Shown here: positions 32,259 to 39,558 of the stretch, piece by piece
Numbering within the stretch: position 1 is the first letter of the stretch
How the letters are laid out: each line of letters opens with the position of its first letter
Source of the DNA: Paraburkholderia antibiotica
Lineage (GTDB): Bacteria > Pseudomonadota > Gammaproteobacteria > Burkholderiales > Burkholderiaceae
Reading direction: 5' to 3'
Length of the DNA: 64,000 nt
NCBI RefSeq assembly: GCF_012927125.1
Contig: NZ_JABBFZ010000024.1
Location: 29,052-93,051, forward strand
The notes under the pieces: model-generated
What the model saw: only the letters and a program-made list of their open reading frames with translations
Database searches by the model: none
Told to the model about the DNA's origin: nothing
Translations under genes and position numbers: made by a program

Positions 32259-33482
32259 TCAGACCTTCGATTTACTGCCCATCAGCGTATTCGACGGCAA
32301 GGTCTCGTCGAGCAGCTTGCGCGCGCTTTCGATCCCCGCAACCGGCAGGCCCTTGGGATCGAGCAGCCCGACCTGCACGAGCACCGACGCCTGATCCCAA
32401 TAGATGTGCTCGTTGTAGAGCTTGTCGCCGCGAAAGCACACCACCGCAAGCATCGGCACTTCGAAATACTTGCCGGTCGGTGCGACGCCCGGCAGCAGCC
32501 AGTCGATTTCGCAGCTATGCGTGCAGCCGAAAATGAATTCGTCGACGACGCGATCCGAGCCGATTGTGCGCGAGATCGGAATCAGCTTCGTGTCCGGCGG
32601 ATTCGAATGGACGAAGTGATGCGTGTAGAAGCGCTTGAGGCGGTCGTGGCCGACGCCGCCCGTCATTGTCGGCACGTGGTTGACGTAGGGCTCGGCGACC
32701 ATCGTTGGCATGACCGCGTCGACGTCGCGCGTCGCGAACTCGTGATAGCAGTGCGCTTCCCACAGCGCGTTCAGATCGTAGACCGGTCCGAGCACCTTGC
32801 GCAGCAGCGCGAGCGTGCGCGAGTACGCCATCATCGCGGCGGGCTTGTCGTACTGCTTGCGTTGCGGCGCGGCGAACGCGTGATCGCAGCCGGGGTACAC
32901 GTATTGCTCGATCTGCGGGCGCATGCGCAACGCGGCGCCGATGCGCTCGCGCGTTTCCGGTGGGCAGTGCGCGTCGTTCTCGGGGAAGTGGAACACCATC
33001 GGGCAGCGAATCGAGCGCACTTCGTCGAGCAGCGCTTCGAGGCCCACGCCGTAGTAGCTGACCGCGCAATCGACATCGGTGCGCGCCGCGCTCAGAAACG
33101 CGAGCTTGCCGCCGAGGCAATAGCCGACGGTGCCGACCTTGCCGGCCTGTTCGGGCATCGCGCGCAGCGTCGCGATGGTGGCGGCGATGTCCTGGACCGC
33201 GAGATCGGCGTCGAACTGGTTCAGATAGCCGAGCGCCTGCTGCATATCGGCCTCGCCGTAGCCGAGCTCGATGCCGGGCTTGATGCGCCAGAACAGGTCG
33301 GGCACGAGCACCACGTAGCCTTCTTCGGCGTAGCGCTCGGCGGTCGCCTTCATCGAGTCGTTGACGCCGAAGATTTCCTGCAGCAGCACGAGCCCGGGGC
33401 CCGAGCCTTGCGCGGGACGTGCGACGTAAGCGTTGAAACGGCCGCCATCCTGGGCGACGACTTCGATGAAAGAGCCGGCCAT
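32259..33482 (-). CDS. Dienelactone hydrolase fused to NTF2-like domain
   Basis: This is a two-domain protein of 407 residues. Residues 1-235 are a dienelactone hydrolase: LVLLQEIFGVNDSMKATAER with the Glu that holds the nucleophile, VGTVGYCLGGKLAFLSA with nucleophile Cys at about 123, and a late YPGCDHAFAAPQR with the catalytic His. Residues 240-407 are an NTF2/SnoaL-like barrel (ALWEAHCYHEFATRDVDAVM, ending with KLLDETLPSNTLMG). Stand-alone hydrolases are about 235 residues, so the fusion is notable. It follows the CoA ligase gene by 38 bp. In the pathway it might open a lactone or hydrolyse a ring-derived product; this is not established. Confidence 0.9.
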   Translation of the reverse strand: MAGSFIEVVAQDGGRFNAYVARPAQGSGPGLVLLQEIFGVNDSMKATAERYAEEGYVVLVPDLFWRIKPGIELGYGEADMQQALGYLNQFDADLAVQDIAATIATLRAMPEQAGKVGTVGYCLGGKLAFLSAARTDVDCAVSYYGVGLEALLDEVRSIRCPMVFHFPENDAHCPPETRERIGAALRMRPQIEQYVYPGCDHAFAAPQRKQYDKPAAMMAYSRTLALLRKVLGPVYDLNALWEAHCYHEFATRDVDAVMPTMVAEPYVNHVPTMTGGVGHDRLKRFYTHHFVHSNPPDTKLIPISRTIGSDRVVDEFIFGCTHSCEIDWLLPGVAPTGKYFEVPMLAVVCFRGDKLYNEHIYWDQASVLVQVGLLDPKGLPVAGIESARKLLDETLPSNTLMGSKSKV

Positions 33483-33520
33483 GCAGTTGTCTCCATGCAG
33501 CCTCAGCGCTGCGAAGTGCG

Positions 33521-35164
33521 TTACGTCATCATGCGCAACTCGAAACGTTTGAGCTTGCCGGTTTCGGTGCGCGGCAACGCGCCGACGAAGGTGATGACGC
33601 GGGGATATTTATAAGGCGCCACGTTATTCTTCACGAAATCCTGGAGTTGCGCGACCAGTTTGTCGTCGGCGGTGTAGCCGGGATTCACCACGACGAAGGC
33701 CCGCACGATCTGTCCGCGCGTTTCGTCGGGTACGCCGATCACGCCGCATTCGGCCACCGCCTCGTGTTGTAACAGCACGCTTTCCACTTCAGGGCCGGAG
33801 ATGTTGTAGCCGGCCGAGACGATCATGTCGTCGGCGCGCGCCTGGTAGAACACGTAGCCGTCGGCGTCGAGATAGACCGAGTCGCCCGGCAGATTCCAGC
33901 CGTCGCGCACGAAGCGCAGTTGACGCTCGTCAGCCAGATAGCGGCAGCCGGTCGGGCCGCGCACCGCGAGCTTGCCGATCGTGCCGGGCGGCACTGGCCG
34001 CATGTCGTCGTCGACCGCCTGTACCTCGTAGCCGGGTACCGCGCGGCCGATCGCGTTCTGGCGAATCTCCGCGCCTTGCGACGAAATGAAGATGTGGATC
34101 AGTTCGGTGCCACCGATGCCGTCGATCATGTCGATGCCGCTCGCGTCGCGCCATAGGCGTCGCGTCGAATCGGGCAACGCCTCGCCGGCCGACACGCTTT
34201 TCTTCAGCGACGACACGTCGTGCTGCGCGATGAGCGGCGCCATCTGCCGATAGAAAGTCGGCGCGGTGAATACGATGCTCACGTGAAACCGCTCGATCAC
34301 TTCGAGCAGGCTTTTCGGCGTGAGCCTTTCGATCAGCACCGTCGACGCGCCGACGCGCAGCGGAAAGCACAGCATGCCGCCGAGCCCGAACGTGAACGCG
34401 AGCGGCGGCGTGCCGCAAAACACATCGTCCGCGGAGGGCTTCAGCACGTGGCGCGGGAACAGGTCGCACATCGCGATCACGTCGCGATGGAAATGCATGC
34501 AGCCCTTCGGCGCGCCGGTCGTACCGCTCGTGAAGGCGATCAGGCAGACGTCGTCGGCGGCGGTATCGCACGCGGTGAAATGGTCCGGCTTGTTGACGGC
34601 GAGCGTGTCGAGCGAATCGGCCGCATCGTCGTGAAAGCGCAGCGTTTGCTGCAGCCGCGCGCAGTAGAACTCGTCCTGCGGATCGGTGCAGCGCGCCAGT
34701 TCGTCGAGCAGGCGCGCGTCGCATAGCGCGGCGCTGATCTGCGCCTTCTCGACGATCTGCTTCAGCTCCTTCGCGCGCAGCAGCGGCATCGTCGGCACGA
34801 CCACGAGGCCGGCTTTCAGCGCCGCGAGCATCGTCACGGCCATCTGCAATGTGTTCGGTCCGCGCAGCAACACGCGATTGCCGGGCCGCAAACCCATTTC
34901 GTCGACGAGCACGTGTGCGCTACGGTTGACTAGCGCGAGCAGCTCGCCGTATGTGGTGGCTTGCAGCTTGCCGTCCACGTCGGACCAGATCGCGGGCCGG
35001 TCGCGATGTCCGGCCTCGATGGTCCGCTCCAGCAGTTCGGTGGCGCAATTCAGCCGCGGCGGATACGCGACATCCGGATTGTCGAGCAGAAAGACGGGCC
35101 ATTGATCCTGCGGCGGCAGGTTGTCGCGCGCGAAGGTATCGACGTGTGCTGACGGTTCCATCAT
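33521..35164 (-). CDS. abmG: 2-aminobenzoate-CoA ligase (benzoate-CoA ligase family)
   Basis: This 547-residue acyl-adenylate enzyme activates the aromatic acid with ATP and CoA. It has the AMP-binding P-loop LIAFTSGTTGAPKGCMHFHR near residues 195-214, GGTELIHIFIS near 325 (aromatic-acid group), VRDGWNLPGDSVYLDADGYV near 415 with the conserved Asp, and the catalytic lysine in TETGKLKRFELR at the C-terminus. The family is that of the benzoate and 2-aminobenzoate CoA ligases. The substrate assignment rests on the neighbouring monooxygenase/reductase fusion. The gene starts MMEPS at 35164 with GGGAGAC upstream; a 115-bp gap to the RidA gene could hold an extra promoter. Confidence 0.88.
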   Translation of the reverse strand: MMEPSAHVDTFARDNLPPQDQWPVFLLDNPDVAYPPRLNCATELLERTIEAGHRDRPAIWSDVDGKLQATTYGELLALVNRSAHVLVDEMGLRPGNRVLLRGPNTLQMAVTMLAALKAGLVVVPTMPLLRAKELKQIVEKAQISAALCDARLLDELARCTDPQDEFYCARLQQTLRFHDDAADSLDTLAVNKPDHFTACDTAADDVCLIAFTSGTTGAPKGCMHFHRDVIAMCDLFPRHVLKPSADDVFCGTPPLAFTFGLGGMLCFPLRVGASTVLIERLTPKSLLEVIERFHVSIVFTAPTFYRQMAPLIAQHDVSSLKKSVSAGEALPDSTRRLWRDASGIDMIDGIGGTELIHIFISSQGAEIRQNAIGRAVPGYEVQAVDDDMRPVPPGTIGKLAVRGPTGCRYLADERQLRFVRDGWNLPGDSVYLDADGYVFYQARADDMIVSAGYNISGPEVESVLLQHEAVAECGVIGVPDETRGQIVRAFVVVNPGYTADDKLVAQLQDFVKNNVAPYKYPRVITFVGALPRTETGKLKRFELRMMT

Positions 35165-35279
35165 GGTCTCCCGGGGGCGTTGAGCCGGAATTGCGCCTGC
35201 TTCGGTGTAAGGGTGTGTGCGTGTGTGTCTTGGTGAGGCCTGAAACGTTCAGTGCAAGGTGCGTGGCGCGCTACGGCAT

Positions 35280-35675
35280 TCAGTGCGGAATCACCGCGGT
35301 CGCTTCGATCTCGACCTTCGCGCGGTCTTCCATCAGTGCGACGACCTGCACCGCGCTCATCGCGATGTCGTAGTCGCCGATCAGCTCGCGAAACGCGCGG
35401 CCGATGTCCTTCAGCGACGCGAGGTACTCGCGCTTGTCGGTCACGTACCACGTGAGCCGCACCAGATGCTCGGGCTTGCCGCCCGCCTCGCGCAGCACGG
35501 CGAGCAGATTTTTCAGCGCCTGCTCGGACTGCTGCGCGAAGTCGTCGGTATGGAATTGCGCCTGTTCGTCCCAGCCGATCTGACCGGCGATGAACACCTG
35601 GGTGCCGGTTGCCGCGACGCCGTTCGCATAGCCGCGCGGTTTGATCCAGCTGGCCGGAAGGAGAGCTTTTTTCAT
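35280..35675 (-). CDS. RidA/YjgF-family enamine/imine deaminase
   Basis: This 131-residue RidA-family protein has GYANGVAATGTQVFIAGQIG at residues 15-34, QSEQALKNLLAVLREAGGKP at 49-68, and the C-terminal AKVEIEATAVIPH, where the Arg before AKVEIE is the carboxylate-binding residue. Family enzymes hydrolyse enamines and imines to ketones and ammonia. The dearomatised product of the aminobenzoyl-CoA route carries an enamine nitrogen, so this gene fits the pathway as the deamination or housekeeping step. The ATG overlaps the thioesterase stop (ATGA). Confidence 0.9.
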   Translation of the reverse strand: MKKALLPASWIKPRGYANGVAATGTQVFIAGQIGWDEQAQFHTDDFAQQSEQALKNLLAVLREAGGKPEHLVRLTWYVTDKREYLASLKDIGRAFRELIGDYDIAMSAVQVVALMEDRAKVEIEATAVIPH

Positions 35676-36115
35676 GAGCGATGCGCCTCGATGGAGGGGG
35701 ACGATGGAGCGTACGCCGCGAGCGCGCTCGCGATGTCGCTGGGAATATCGATCGATTTGCCGCTGTCGAACGACATGAACACGAGCACCTGTTTCGCGCG
35801 AAACCGCGTTTCGCCGTCGCAGTGACCGTGAATCTCGATGTCGATCGAACTGCGGCCGATGCGCTCGACGTCGAGCGTGAGCAGGATCGTTTCGCCGAGC
35901 CGGCTCGGTCGCGCGAATTCGCAGTCGAGCTTGACGATCGGCAGGCCGGTGCGGCGCGCGCCGATCATCTGCGCGTAGTCGATGCGCAGGCCCTCGTAAA
36001 ACCAGTCTTCGACCAGCACGTTGGTCATCACGAGGTACTGCGGGAAGTACACGATGCCCGCCGGATCGCAGTGCGAGAAGCGGATGCGTACGGGTCGCTC
36101 GAACGACGTGCTCAT
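35672..36115 (-). CDS. 4-hydroxybenzoyl-CoA/acyl-CoA thioesterase (hotdog fold)
   Basis: This 147-residue hotdog-fold thioesterase has the signature FSHCDPAGIVYFPQYLVMTN at residues 14-33, where the Asp of CDPAGIV is the catalytic residue of the YbgC/4-hydroxybenzoyl-CoA thioesterase group. It would release free CoA from dead-end or ring-modified thioesters. Both ends overlap neighbours by the ATGA type (with the acyl-CoA dehydrogenase upstream and RidA downstream), which shows tight translational coupling in the operon. Confidence 0.92.
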   Translation of the reverse strand: MSTSFERPVRIRFSHCDPAGIVYFPQYLVMTNVLVEDWFYEGLRIDYAQMIGARRTGLPIVKLDCEFARPSRLGETILLTLDVERIGRSSIDIEIHGHCDGETRFRAKQVLVFMSFDSGKSIDIPSDIASALAAYAPSSPSIEAHRS

Positions 36116-37323
36116 TGCGCGTTCCCGTTCGCGGCGGCATACGCCTTCAACAGATCGCGCCCGACGATCAACTGCTGCACTTCGGTCGCGCCCTCGTAGA
36201 TGCGCAGCGCGCGAATCTCGCGGTACAGCAGCTCGACCGCGTTGCCGCTTTGCACGCCCATGCCGCCGTAGAGCTGCACGGCCGCGTCGATCACCTGCTG
36301 CGCGCCTTCGCTCGCGTGCCATTTCGCCATCGCCGCTTCGCGTGTGACGTTTTCGCCCTGGTCGCGCAGCCATGCCGCGCGATAGACGAGCAGCGCGCTG
36401 CTGTCGATGGTCAGCGCCATCTGCGCGAGCTTCGCCTGCGTCAGCTGGAAGTCGCCGAGCGTCTGGCCGAACATCTTGCGCGACGCCGCACGCTCCAGGC
36501 CCTCGGCCATCGCGTGACGCGCAAAGCCGAGCGATGCCGCCGCGACCGACGTGCGGAAAATATCGAGCGTGCGCATTGCGATCTTGAAGCCTTCACCGGG
36601 CGCGCCGAGCATCTGGCTCTTCGGCACGCGCGCGTTCGTGAAGCGCAAACGCGCGAGCGGATGCGGTGCGATCACGTCGATGCGCTCGGCGATGTCGAAG
36701 CCCGGCGTATCGGCGTCCACGATGAACGCGCTGATGCCGCGCGCGCCCGGCGCTTCGCCGGTGCGTGCGAACACCACGTAGAAGTCCGCGATGCCGCCGT
36801 TCGAAATCCACGTCTTCTCGCCGTCGAGCGCGTAGTGGTCGCCTTCGTCGCGTGCCGCGAGCGACATCGCCGCGACGTCCGAACCCGCTTGCGGTTCCGA
36901 CAGCGCGAATGCGGCGATCGCCATGCCGCTTGCGACGCGCGGCAGATAGCGCGATTTCTGATCATGCGTGCCGGCGAGCGAGATCGCGCCCGAGCCGAGC
37001 CCTTGCATCGCCAGCGCGAAATCGGCGAGGCCCGAATAGCGCGCGAGCGTTTCGCGCAGCAGGCAGACCGCGCGCGTGTCGATCGTGTCGCCGTGGCCGC
37101 CGTACGCGACACCGCCGACGCCGTATTTCAACCAGCCCGCCGCGCCGAGTTCGCGCACCAGCAGACGGCAGGTCGCATCGGTGTCGCCGTGCTCTTCGTG
37201 GCCGAGTTGCGCGCGGCACCATTGGTCGATGCCCTTCGCGAGTTCGCGATGGCGCGGCTCGAAAAACGGCCACGCAAGCGGGCTGTGCAGGTCCATCTGA
37301 TCGTTCTGACGGTCGGCGCTCAA
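36112..37323 (-). CDS. Acyl-CoA dehydrogenase
   Basis: This 403-residue flavoprotein of the acyl-CoA dehydrogenase family has IAAFALSEPQAGSDVAAMSL near 135-154 (FAD/substrate), DGEKTWISNGGIADFYVVFA near 167-186, and LYGGMGVQSGNAVELLYREI followed by IYEGATEVQQLIVGRDLL at the C-terminus. The Glu of YEGATEV is in the position of the usual catalytic base. Start codon TTG at 37323 is supported by GGAG six bases upstream and lies 1 nt after the hydratase stop; an ATG nine codons later is the alternative. It would introduce or remove unsaturation in a cyclic acyl-CoA intermediate. Confidence 0.9.
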   Translation of the reverse strand: MSADRQNDQMDLHSPLAWPFFEPRHRELAKGIDQWCRAQLGHEEHGDTDATCRLLVRELGAAGWLKYGVGGVAYGGHGDTIDTRAVCLLRETLARYSGLADFALAMQGLGSGAISLAGTHDQKSRYLPRVASGMAIAAFALSEPQAGSDVAAMSLAARDEGDHYALDGEKTWISNGGIADFYVVFARTGEAPGARGISAFIVDADTPGFDIAERIDVIAPHPLARLRFTNARVPKSQMLGAPGEGFKIAMRTLDIFRTSVAAASLGFARHAMAEGLERAASRKMFGQTLGDFQLTQAKLAQMALTIDSSALLVYRAAWLRDQGENVTREAAMAKWHASEGAQQVIDAAVQLYGGMGVQSGNAVELLYREIRALRIYEGATEVQQLIVGRDLLKAYAAANGNAQ

Positions 37324-37324
37324 C

Positions 37325-38176
37325 TCAGTCTCCTTCGAACACGGGACGCGTCTTTGCCGCGAACGCGTTGTACGCGCGCTCGAAGTCGCGCGTGCCCATG
37401 CAGATCGCCTGCGCCTGGGCTTCGGATTCGATCGCTTCGTCGATGCTCATGCTCCATTCCTGGTGCAGCATCTTCTTCGTCATGCCGTGCGCGAAGGTCG
37501 GGCCGGACGCGAGATCGGCGGCGAGCTTGTGGGCTTCCTCGAGCAACGCGGCCGGCTCGCACAGGCGGTTGTAGAAGCCCCACGCGTGGCCTTCGTCGCC
37601 GCTCGCCGAGCGGCCGGTGAACAGCAGCTCGGCGGCGCGTCCCTGACCGATGATGCGCGGCAGCATCGCGCAGGCGCCCATATCGCAGCCGGCGAGACCG
37701 ACGCGCGTGAACAGGAATGCGAGCTTGCTGCGCGCGGTGGCGATGCGCAGATCGGAGGCCATCGCGAGGATTGCACCGGCGCCCGCGCAGACACCGTCGA
37801 CGGCTGCGATGATCGGCTGCGGGCAGTGGCGCATCGCCTTGACGAGGTCGCCGGTCATGCGCGTGAACAGCAGCAGTTCGGGCATCGGCAGATCGATCAG
37901 CGGCGCGATGATGTCGTGCACGTCGCCGCCGGAGCAGAAGTTTTCGCCGGCGCCGTGCAGCACCACGGCCTTCACGTCGGTCGCATAGACGAGGTTGCGG
38001 AACAGGTCGCGTAGCTCCGCATACGATTCGAAGGTCAGCGGGTTCTTGCGCTCGGGGCGGTTCAGCGTGATCGTCGCGACCTTGCCGGTCATCGACCAGC
38101 CGAAGTGCTTCGCCTCGTAGCCTGCGAGCGTCAGGCGGTTGCCGGCCAGCAGCGCGTCGGCGTTGGATCGTGTCAT
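37325..38176 (-). CDS. Enoyl-CoA hydratase/isomerase family protein
   Basis: This 283-residue crotonase-fold protein has VATITLNRPERKNPLTFESY at 33-52, the oxyanion-hole segment VVLHGAGENFCSGGDVHDII at about 71-90, and VDGVCAGAGAILAMASDLRI at about 126-145. The second catalytic Glu position lies near GLAGCDMGACAMLPRIIG, where Asp replaces it. It is expected to hydrate a ring double bond or cleave the ring of the non-aromatic CoA ester. It follows the MarR gene by 48 bp and is read in the leftward cluster. Confidence 0.92.
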   Translation of the reverse strand: MTRSNADALLAGNRLTLAGYEAKHFGWSMTGKVATITLNRPERKNPLTFESYAELRDLFRNLVYATDVKAVVLHGAGENFCSGGDVHDIIAPLIDLPMPELLLFTRMTGDLVKAMRHCPQPIIAAVDGVCAGAGAILAMASDLRIATARSKLAFLFTRVGLAGCDMGACAMLPRIIGQGRAAELLFTGRSASGDEGHAWGFYNRLCEPAALLEEAHKLAADLASGPTFAHGMTKKMLHQEWSMSIDEAIESEAQAQAICMGTRDFERAYNAFAAKTRPVFEGD

Positions 38177-38224
38177 TGCGTGTCTCCAGCGGTTCTGAAC
38201 GGTTCAGATTGGTTTCGGCGCGCG

Positions 38225-38785
38225 TCAGCCCTTCAGGCTGTCGAGCAGATGCTGCTTGAGCTTGCCGAGGTCCTGATGCGTGTGCATTTTTTCGTCGAGG
38301 CTCAGGCCGCCGAACATCTCGACGACCCATTGCTCGTGCGCGACCGCCATCTTGTCGAACGCTTCGCGGCCGGACGGTGTGAGGCACACGCTGATCGAGC
38401 GGCGATCGTTCGGATCGGTGTCGCGCGCGACGAGCCCTTCTTTTTCCAGCTGATCCGTGATGCCGGTGACGTTGCCGCCCGTCACCATCATGCGGCGCGA
38501 CAGCTCGGTCATCTTCAGTCCTTCGGGATGACGTTCGAGTTGCGCCATCAGATCGAAACGCGGCAACGTGGTGTCGAATTCGATGCGCAGACGTTTGCGC
38601 AATTCGGCCTGCACGAGGTTCGTCGTGGTCAGCATGCGCAGCCACAGACGCAGACCCATGTGACTGTCCGCGCCGGTACTCATTTCGAGGTCCACGACGT
38701 TCTCCGCGGTTCGGCCGCTGCTGGGGCGAGGCGGTTTCGATTCGGCCGTCGCCGTCGATTTGCGGATGCGGGTCGGCTTGTTCAC
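38225..38785 (-). CDS. MarR-family transcriptional regulator
   Basis: This 186-residue winged-helix regulator has FDLMAQLERHPEGLKMTELS and RRMMVTGGNVTGITDQLEKE (recognition helix) around 95-130, then GLVARDTDPNDRRSISVCLT (wing with D-x-R-x-x). The first 45 residues are a basic Ser/Thr/Pro-rich tail. Start codon GTG overlaps the SDR stop (GTGA). It is encoded inside the operon it probably controls; MarR proteins of aromatic-CoA pathways usually release DNA when the CoA thioester binds, so this looks like autoregulated repression. Confidence 0.93.
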   Translation of the reverse strand: MNKPTRIRKSTATAESKPPRPSSGRTAENVVDLEMSTGADSHMGLRLWLRMLTTTNLVQAELRKRLRIEFDTTLPRFDLMAQLERHPEGLKMTELSRRMMVTGGNVTGITDQLEKEGLVARDTDPNDRRSISVCLTPSGREAFDKMAVAHEQWVVEMFGGLSLDEKMHTHQDLGKLKQHLLDSLKG

Positions 38786-39558
38786 ATCACTTCTCCGCCG
38801 GAAATGGAAATGGATTGTCCGGTGATCGCTTCCGCGCCGGGACTGCACAACCACAGCACCGCGTTGGCGACCTGTGCGGGGCTGACGAAGCGGCGCTGCG
38901 GATTCGAGCGCAACAGCGTTTCGCGCGCCTGCGCTTCGGTGCGCGAGGTCTTGCTGGTGATCTGTTCGAGCGACGCATGCAGCAGCTCGGTTTCGGTGTA
39001 GCCGGGGCACACCGCGTTGACCGTGATGCCGCGCGTCGCGGTTTCGAGTGCGAGCGAGCGCGTCAGACCGATCACGCCGTGCTTCGCCGCGCAATACGCA
39101 GCGACGTACGCATAGCCGATCTGACCGGCCGTGCTCGCAACGTTGACGATGCGCCCATGGCCGCGCTCCAGCATGCCCGGCAGCACCGCGCGCGTGCCGA
39201 GAAAGACGCCGGTCAGGTTCACGTCGAGCATGCGCTGCCAGAGCGCCATGTCGGTGTGCGAAAACGGCGCGGCCTGCGCCTGGCCCGCGTTGTTGACGAG
39301 AATATCGACGGCGCCTGCCTGTTCGAACGCGCGTGCCACCGAGTCTTCCTGCGTGACGTCCATGCTGATGCACGCAACGTCGCCAAGCGCCGCGCAGTGT
39401 TCGCGTTGTGCTTCGAGCCGTTGCGCGTTGCGGCCCATCAGCGTGACGCGCGCGCCCGCTTGCAGCAGCGCTTGCGCAATGGCCGCGCCGATGCCGCTGC
39501 CGCCGCCGGTGACGACCGCGTGCTGCCCGGCCAGTGAGGTATCCGACGACGTGTTCAC
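38782..39558 (-). CDS. Short-chain dehydrogenase/reductase
   Basis: This 258-residue classical SDR has the cofactor motif VVTGGGSGIGAAIAQALLQA near 15-34, NNAG near 91-94, and the catalytic Ser (VASTAGQIG), Tyr and Lys (YVAAYCAAKHG). The C-terminus is QSISISGGEV. A 3-hydroxyacyl-CoA dehydrogenase-type step (hydroxyl to ketone on the ring) is the expected role, matching the beta-oxidation-like gene set. It starts at GTG 39558, overlapping the stop of the monooxygenase/reductase (GTGA), and ends with the same overlap into MarR. Confidence 0.93.
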   Translation of the reverse strand: MNTSSDTSLAGQHAVVTGGGSGIGAAIAQALLQAGARVTLMGRNAQRLEAQREHCAALGDVACISMDVTQEDSVARAFEQAGAVDILVNNAGQAQAAPFSHTDMALWQRMLDVNLTGVFLGTRAVLPGMLERGHGRIVNVASTAGQIGYAYVAAYCAAKHGVIGLTRSLALETATRGITVNAVCPGYTETELLHASLEQITSKTSRTEAQARETLLRSNPQRRFVSPAQVANAVLWLCSPGAEAITGQSISISGGEVM

